Made by a program: the position numbers and the translations under genes. DNA of 26,723 bases from Holdemanella sp. MSK.7.32. GTDB taxonomy: Bacteria; Bacillota_I; Bacilli_A; Erysipelotrichales; Erysipelotrichaceae. The notes below the pieces were generated by a model that saw only the letters and a program-made list of their open reading frames with translations, made no database searches and had not been told where the DNA came from. The stretch spans positions 1-26,723 of the forward strand of contig NZ_JANFYN010000029.1 of assembly GCF_024460475.1 (NCBI RefSeq), in the 5' to 3' direction. Positions 22,459 through 26,723 of the stretch are shown piece after piece. Position 1 is the stretch's first letter. Each line of letters begins with the position of its first letter.

Positions 22459-22507
22459 AAGATATTTAAGTTGCATTTTTAATGCTCTTTTTATCTTGGT
22501 CTTTTTT
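22453..22507 (+). terminator. Conditional leader terminator of the beta-glucoside operon
   Basis: AAGACCAAGATA (22453-22464) pairs with TATCTTGGTCTT (22492-22503), followed by a T-run. A smaller GCATT/AATGC hairpin sits inside the loop. It is mutually exclusive with the RAT hairpin. Confidence 0.88.
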
Positions 22508-22535
22508 ATTGCCATAAGCCTAGAAAGAGGAGAAT

Positions 22536-24371
22536 ATGAATTATCAACAATTAGGAAATGATATCATCCAAAACATTGGTGGTATCGACAACATCAAACA
22601 ATTAACACATTGTGCAACTCGTTTAAGATTCGAATTTTACGACATGAATAAAGTCAACACCAAAAAAGTGGAATCTTTAAACGGCGTTATCAGCGTAGTA
22701 GAAAAAGGGGGTCAATACCAAATTGTAATTGGCAATGAAGTGCAATCCGTTTTTAGAGCCATTCAATCCCAAATGAAAGATGTTCCTTCTACTTCTCATG
22801 AAGAATCCGATGAAGAAAAAGGCAGTATTGTCAATCGTATTATCAGTGTAATTTCCACTACATTTACCCCTGTGATTCCAGCCCTAATCGGCGGTGGTAT
22901 GATCAAGGCCGTATTATCTATTCTTGTTTTATTTAACTTAGTTAATGAAGCAAGTTCTACTTATGAAATCATCAACTTTATTTCCGATGCCCCATTCTAT
23001 TTCATGCCTGTCCTTTTAGCTTATGGAGCCAGCCAAAAATTCAAGACAAGTCCAATCATGGCAATGACTATGGCATGTGCTCTTTTACACCCAACATGGT
23101 CAGGCTTAGTCACTGCAGGAAGTCCATTAACATTCTTTGGAGCACCTGTTGTATTAGTTGACTATGCATCCAGTGTAATTCCCATTATTTTAAGCGTATG
23201 GATCATGTCTTACGTTGAAAAATTTGCCGAAAAATACTCACCATCTATTATCAAATTTTTCTTAAAACCACTTTTAGTTATGTTTATCTCTGTACCAATC
23301 GCATTAATCATTGTTGGTCCATTAGGAAACCTATTAAACGATTTAGTACAATCTGGCGCTAACTATTTAAATGCACACGTAAGTTGGTTAATTCCAATGT
23401 TGATGGGAGCCTTCCAACCATTCTTAACACTAACAGGTACTGCGTGGGCCATGACTCCAATTGCGACAAGTCAAATTTCTACACTTGGATATGAAATCGT
23501 AAATGGACCTGGTATGTTAGCAAGCAATATTGCACAAGGTGGTGCTACTTTGGCGGTTGCTTTAAAAGCAAAAGACGAAAACTTAAAATCTCTTGCATCA
23601 TCATCTGGATTTACAGCTGTTATGGGAATTACAGAACCATGTTTATATGGTGTCCTATTAAAATTAAAACGACCATTTGTTGCTTCTATGATTGGTGGAG
23701 CCGCCGGAGGTATCTATGCAGGAATTACCGGCCTAGTTCGTTATGCCTTTGTTTCACCAGGATTAACTGCTATTCCAGCCTTCATTGGTAAAAACCCTAT
23801 GAACGTAGTTCATGCCATTGTCACAATCATTATTTCTTTCGTTGTAGGTTTTGTCGCATCATGGATTCTAGGATTTAAAGGAGATGAACCACAAGAAAAA
23901 GTGGTTTCTACTACTATTTCAAAAGATCAAATCTCTGCTCCTTGTGATGGTACAGTAAAACCTTTGTCTGAAGTAAATGATGATGTATTCTCACAAGAAA
24001 TTATGGGAAAAGGAATCGCAATTGAACCAAGTACTGGAAACTTATATGCACCATGTGATGGAACAATTACTGTATGTTTCCCAACAGGTCATGCGATTGG
24101 ATTAAAGTCAAAAAATGGAGCGGAAATCTTAATGCACGTAGGTATCGACACAGTTAACTTACAAGGAAAATACTTCAGTCCTCAAGTCCAGGTTAATGAA
24201 GAAGTTAAAAAGGGACAATTACTTTTAAATTTTGATTTAGAAAAAATCAAAGAAGAAGGTTATGACACAACAACACCAGTTATCATCACAAACTCAAAAG
24301 ATTTTAATTCTGTTCAAATTGAAAAACAATCAACAATTCAACATGGAAATACATTAATTTCTTTAGACTAG
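22536..24371 (+). CDS. bglP: PTS beta-glucoside-specific transporter, EIIBCA fusion
   Basis: This is a 611-residue PTS permease with domains in the order IIB, IIC, IIA. The IIB cysteine is Cys26 in LTHCATRLRFEF. The membrane IIC part runs from about residue 100 to 450 and contains GITEPCLYGVLLKLKRPF. The C-terminal IIA domain has IAIEPSTGNLYAPCDG and the phosphorylated His534 in ILMHVGIDTV. It imports and phosphorylates beta-glucosides such as cellobiose, salicin or arbutin. It is preceded by a RAT leader and followed after 11 bases by the 6-phospho-beta-glucosidase gene, and GAGGAG lies before the ATG. The length is normal for the BglP/BglF family. Confidence 0.94.
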   Translation: MNYQQLGNDIIQNIGGIDNIKQLTHCATRLRFEFYDMNKVNTKKVESLNGVISVVEKGGQYQIVIGNEVQSVFRAIQSQMKDVPSTSHEESDEEKGSIVNRIISVISTTFTPVIPALIGGGMIKAVLSILVLFNLVNEASSTYEIINFISDAPFYFMPVLLAYGASQKFKTSPIMAMTMACALLHPTWSGLVTAGSPLTFFGAPVVLVDYASSVIPIILSVWIMSYVEKFAEKYSPSIIKFFLKPLLVMFISVPIALIIVGPLGNLLNDLVQSGANYLNAHVSWLIPMLMGAFQPFLTLTGTAWAMTPIATSQISTLGYEIVNGPGMLASNIAQGGATLAVALKAKDENLKSLASSSGFTAVMGITEPCLYGVLLKLKRPFVASMIGGAAGGIYAGITGLVRYAFVSPGLTAIPAFIGKNPMNVVHAIVTIIISFVVGFVASWILGFKGDEPQEKVVSTTISKDQISAPCDGTVKPLSEVNDDVFSQEIMGKGIAIEPSTGNLYAPCDGTITVCFPTGHAIGLKSKNGAEILMHVGIDTVNLQGKYFSPQVQVNEEVKKGQLLLNFDLEKIKEEGYDTTTPVIITNSKDFNSVQIEKQSTIQHGNTLISLD

Positions 24372-24382
24372 GAGGTAAAACC

Positions 24383-25795
24383 ATGCACTATTCTAAATTA
24401 AAAGACTTCCCACAAAATTTTTTGTGGGGAGCTTCTACCTCGGCTTATCAAGTTGAAGGTGCCATCGCTGAAGATGGTAAAAGCCCGTCCATCATTGATA
24501 TGTATGAACATCCAAGTGATGTAGCTGATTTCTCTGTCGCATCCGATCATTATCATAGATATAAAGAAGATATTGCGTTATTTGCCCAAATGGGATTAAA
24601 AGCTTATCGTTTCTCTATCGCATGGACTCGTATCTTACCCAATGGAACAGGTAAAGTTAATGAAAAAGGCATCGAATTCTACAATAACGTCATTGATGAA
24701 TGCTTAAAATACAACATCGAACCTGTTATTACAATGTATCACTTTGATTTACCATATTGCCTAGAAGAAAAGGGTGGTTGGTTAAACCGTGATACGATTG
24801 AAGCCTTTATTGAATATGCCAAAGTATTATTTGACCACTTTGGATCAAAAGTAAAGTATTGGTTAACAATCAACGAACAAAATACGATGATTCTACATCC
24901 TGGTGCAATCGGCTTACCTAAAGGTGGTAAATTACCATCAAAAAAAGATTTATATCAACAAAACCACCATATGATGCTTGCTCAGGCAAAGGTCATGAAA
25001 CTATTCCACACCATGGTTCCAGAAGGAAAAATTGGACCTGCACTTAATTTAACAGCTATGTATCCAGCTACATGCAATCCGAATGATGCGATTGCCGCTC
25101 ACAACTGGGAAGTACTTCGCTGTTGGAACTTTGTCGATGTTTGTGCATTTGGAAAATACCACCCTTTGGCATGGTCTTACCTAAAAGATCGTAATATCGC
25201 TCCAGAAATTCAAGATGGAGACTTTGAAACATTAAAAGGTGCAAATCCGGACTTTATCGCCATGAACTATTATTCAACCGCAACAATAGCAGCAAGTAAA
25301 GGAGATGCTTCGGATGTAGCGGCAAGAGCTGGTGATCAACAAATTATGCTAGGTGAACAAGGCGTATATCGACCTAGTGAGAACCCATACGTAGAGAAAA
25401 CACAGTATGGATGGGTTGTTGATCCAGTTGGATTCAGATATACTTTAAGAAAGGTATATGAACGTTACCAGCTTCCTATTCTGATTACAGAAAATGGAAT
25501 TGGTGCCAATGACACATTAGAATCAGATGGATGTATTCATGATCAATATCGTATTGATTTTATTCAAAAACACCTTCACCAAATGCGCTTAGCCATTACA
25601 GATGGTGTCAAAATGCTTGGCTATTGTCCTTGGGCTGCCATTGATGTTGTTAGTACACATCAAGGCTATAAGAAAAGATACGGATTCATTTATGTCGATC
25701 GTGATGAATTTGATTTAAAAGAGTTAAAACGATATAAAAAAGACAGTTTCTACTGGTACAAACAAATAATTGAGGAAAACGGAAAGAATATCTAG
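24383..25795 (+). CDS. bglH: 6-phospho-beta-glucosidase, glycoside hydrolase family 1
   Basis: This is a 470-residue GH1 enzyme. The acid/base is Glu165 in LTINEQN (the usual NEP reads NEQ here), and the nucleophile is Glu370 in LITENGIG. The phosphate-binding Ser-Lys-Tyr pattern of 6-phospho-glycosidases is present in VVSTHQGYKKRYGFIYVD. The N-terminal FLWGASTSAYQVEGA is the family signature. It hydrolyses the phosphorylated glucoside delivered by the adjacent EIIBCA transporter to glucose 6-phosphate and an aglycone. AGGAGG precedes the ATG, and the gene is co-transcribed with its neighbours. Confidence 0.95.
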   Translation: MHYSKLKDFPQNFLWGASTSAYQVEGAIAEDGKSPSIIDMYEHPSDVADFSVASDHYHRYKEDIALFAQMGLKAYRFSIAWTRILPNGTGKVNEKGIEFYNNVIDECLKYNIEPVITMYHFDLPYCLEEKGGWLNRDTIEAFIEYAKVLFDHFGSKVKYWLTINEQNTMILHPGAIGLPKGGKLPSKKDLYQQNHHMMLAQAKVMKLFHTMVPEGKIGPALNLTAMYPATCNPNDAIAAHNWEVLRCWNFVDVCAFGKYHPLAWSYLKDRNIAPEIQDGDFETLKGANPDFIAMNYYSTATIAASKGDASDVAARAGDQQIMLGEQGVYRPSENPYVEKTQYGWVVDPVGFRYTLRKVYERYQLPILITENGIGANDTLESDGCIHDQYRIDFIQKHLHQMRLAITDGVKMLGYCPWAAIDVVSTHQGYKKRYGFIYVDRDEFDLKELKRYKKDSFYWYKQIIEENGKNI

Positions 25796-25813
25796 ATATA
25801 TGAGGTGCTTCAC

Positions 25814-26650
25814 ATGATTATCGAAAAATTTTTAAACAACAATATGCTTCTAGTGAATGATAATCATGAGGAAATGATTGTGATGGGAAAGGGGCTACGT
25901 TTTCACTATAAAGTAGGAGACGAAATTAGAGATGAAGATATAGAAAAAACATATGTTCTTCAAGATAATACAAATAAAAATGGATATCTTCAAGTTTTAG
26001 AAAACGCACCCGACATCTATTTAGAAATTGTGCACCACATCATTGAAATGGCACAACTTAAAATTTCTTCTCCATTCAACAAACAGATCTTTGTGACTTT
26101 GTTAGATCACTTGTTATATGCAGTAGAAAGATATGAAAAAGGCATTGTTCTACAAAATAGAATGTTGTGGGAAATCCAAAAATTTTATCCAAATGAATTT
26201 ATGCTTGGTTTACAAGCTGTAGACTACATTAATGAAACACTAAACGTTAAACTTCCTGAAGCTGAAGCTGGAAACATTGCCTTTCACTTTGTGAATGCAC
26301 AAATCAAATCCAACGATCTTTCAACAGAAAATGGTATGTTGATGGTCAAAATGTTAAAAGATATTTTTCAAATCATTCAATTACATTATGGCTATACAAT
26401 TGATGAGAATTCGCTGAACTATTCAAGATTTGTTGTTCACATGCAATTTTTCTTACAACGACTTTTAGAAAATAAAATGCTTGAAAATGAAAATGATGAT
26501 ATATATTATACATATATTATCAAGAATTCTTCTGCATTAGACTGCGTAGAACAAATCGAAAAATATATCGATAGGTTACTACATAAACAAATTACACGTG
26601 ATGAAAAAATATATTTAATTGTGCATATTACGCGTATCACAACTCATTAA
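25814..26650 (+). CDS. licT: BglG/LicT-family transcriptional antiterminator
   Basis: This is a 278-residue RNA-binding antiterminator. The N-terminal CAT domain (residues 1-55) has FLNNNMLLVND and VMGKGLRFHYKVGD. PRD1 has His99 (LLDHLLYAVERY) and His158 (GNIAFHFVNAQ). PRD2 has histidines in FVVHMQFFLQR and LIVHITRI. HPr and the beta-glucoside transporter phosphorylate these sites to set activity. It should bind the RAT at 22431-22458, giving autoregulation of the operon. The ATG at 25814 follows GAGGTG by 8 bases; the GTG in that ribosome site is rejected as the start. A terminator follows. Confidence 0.93.
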   Translation: MIIEKFLNNNMLLVNDNHEEMIVMGKGLRFHYKVGDEIRDEDIEKTYVLQDNTNKNGYLQVLENAPDIYLEIVHHIIEMAQLKISSPFNKQIFVTLLDHLLYAVERYEKGIVLQNRMLWEIQKFYPNEFMLGLQAVDYINETLNVKLPEAEAGNIAFHFVNAQIKSNDLSTENGMLMVKMLKDIFQIIQLHYGYTIDENSLNYSRFVVHMQFFLQRLLENKMLENENDDIYYTYIIKNSSALDCVEQIEKYIDRLLHKQITRDEKIYLIVHITRITTH

Positions 26651-26670
26651 GTATCGCAATGGCGGTACTT
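26649..26670 (+). other. Hairpin at the end of licT
   Basis: AAGTATCGC pairs with GCGGTACTT (one G-T pair) across a 4-base loop. It is not followed by a T-run, so it may be a 3' stabilising element preceding the terminator. Confidence 0.4.
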
Positions 26671-26681
26671 TCGTATTATAG

Positions 26682-26719
26682 AACTAGAAGTTATTCAAGT
26701 AATAATTCTAGTTTTTTAT
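26682..26719 (+). terminator. Terminator of the beta-glucoside operon
   Basis: AACTAGAA...TTATT pairs with AATAA...TTCTAGTT, leaving one bulged base, around a short loop, and is followed by a T-run. Confidence 0.85.
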
Positions 26720-26723
26720 TTTA

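Noticed and set aside
1..26723. CRISPR arrays, insertion sequences, rRNA or tRNA genes.
   Set aside because: No regularly spaced repeats, transposase genes, terminal inverted repeats or recognisable RNA gene sequences were seen.

Overview
The window is AT-rich DNA from a low-GC Gram-positive (Firmicutes-type) bacterium. The evidence is the strong AGGAGG-type ribosome binding sites, T-tailed hairpin terminators, PTS transporters, PRD regulators, cre-like sites and a LicT-type antitermination leader. The gene mix would suit a gut anaerobe such as an Erysipelotrichia or Lactobacillales member, but the sequence alone does not fix the genus. No rRNA, tRNA, CRISPR array or transposase is visible. 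Nearly the whole window is accessory carbohydrate catabolism.

Left part (1-4092). A decayed fragment resembling the C-terminal domain of an ABC-transporter ATPase lies at the left edge. It is followed by a minus-strand operon of an iron-containing alcohol dehydrogenase (4-hydroxybutyrate dehydrogenase-like) and a transketolase split into N- and C-terminal subunits. A divergent GntR/FCD regulator faces it, with two identical 13-bp palindromic sites 21 bp apart in the intergenic region.

Centre-left (4138-14505, minus strand). This is a long cluster reading, in transcription order: PRD-type PTS regulator, fructose-family IIA, then IIB, IIC, class II aldolase, KduD-like dehydrogenase, DhuI-like (RpiB/LacAB family) isomerase, GldA-like dehydrogenase, Asp/Glu-racemase homologue, DUF1537 sugar-acid kinase and an IolB-like isomerase. 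I do not recognise this combination as a described pathway. The enzyme classes point to a phosphorylated or deoxy sugar acid (uronate-type) substrate. Terminator-like hairpins sit inside the operon.

Centre-right (14649-20972). A DeoR/IolR-like repressor is followed on the plus strand by a small membrane-anchored protein with a NERD-like fold pattern. Then come an IolC-like kinase, a second iron-dependent alcohol dehydrogenase, a second IolB, a D-2-hydroxyacid dehydrogenase and an acylphosphatase. IolG, IolE and IolD, which start inositol breakdown, are absent. A motif (TTACCA, two variable bases, then TTAAAG) recurs in front of the PRD regulator, the PTS IIB operon, the NERD-like gene, the iolC operon and the second iolB. 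It usually sits as a -35 element 17-18 bp from a -10 box, so the central cluster and the partial iol genes look like one regulon.

Right part (20992-26723). It holds an orphan HicB-like protein, a 2-keto-3-deoxygluconate kinase on the minus strand, and a classic beta-glucoside operon. The latter has a cre site, promoter, RAT/terminator leader, EIIBCA transporter, 6-phospho-beta-glucosidase and LicT antiterminator, and is closed by a terminator. The kinase could accept the KDG that DhuI and KduD would make.

Overall inference: the window encodes two converging deoxyuronate routes. One runs through DhuI, KduD and KdgK. The other runs through IolB, IolC, an aldolase and a semialdehyde reductase. 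An uncharacterised fructose-family PTS appears to feed them. The true substrate is unknown.
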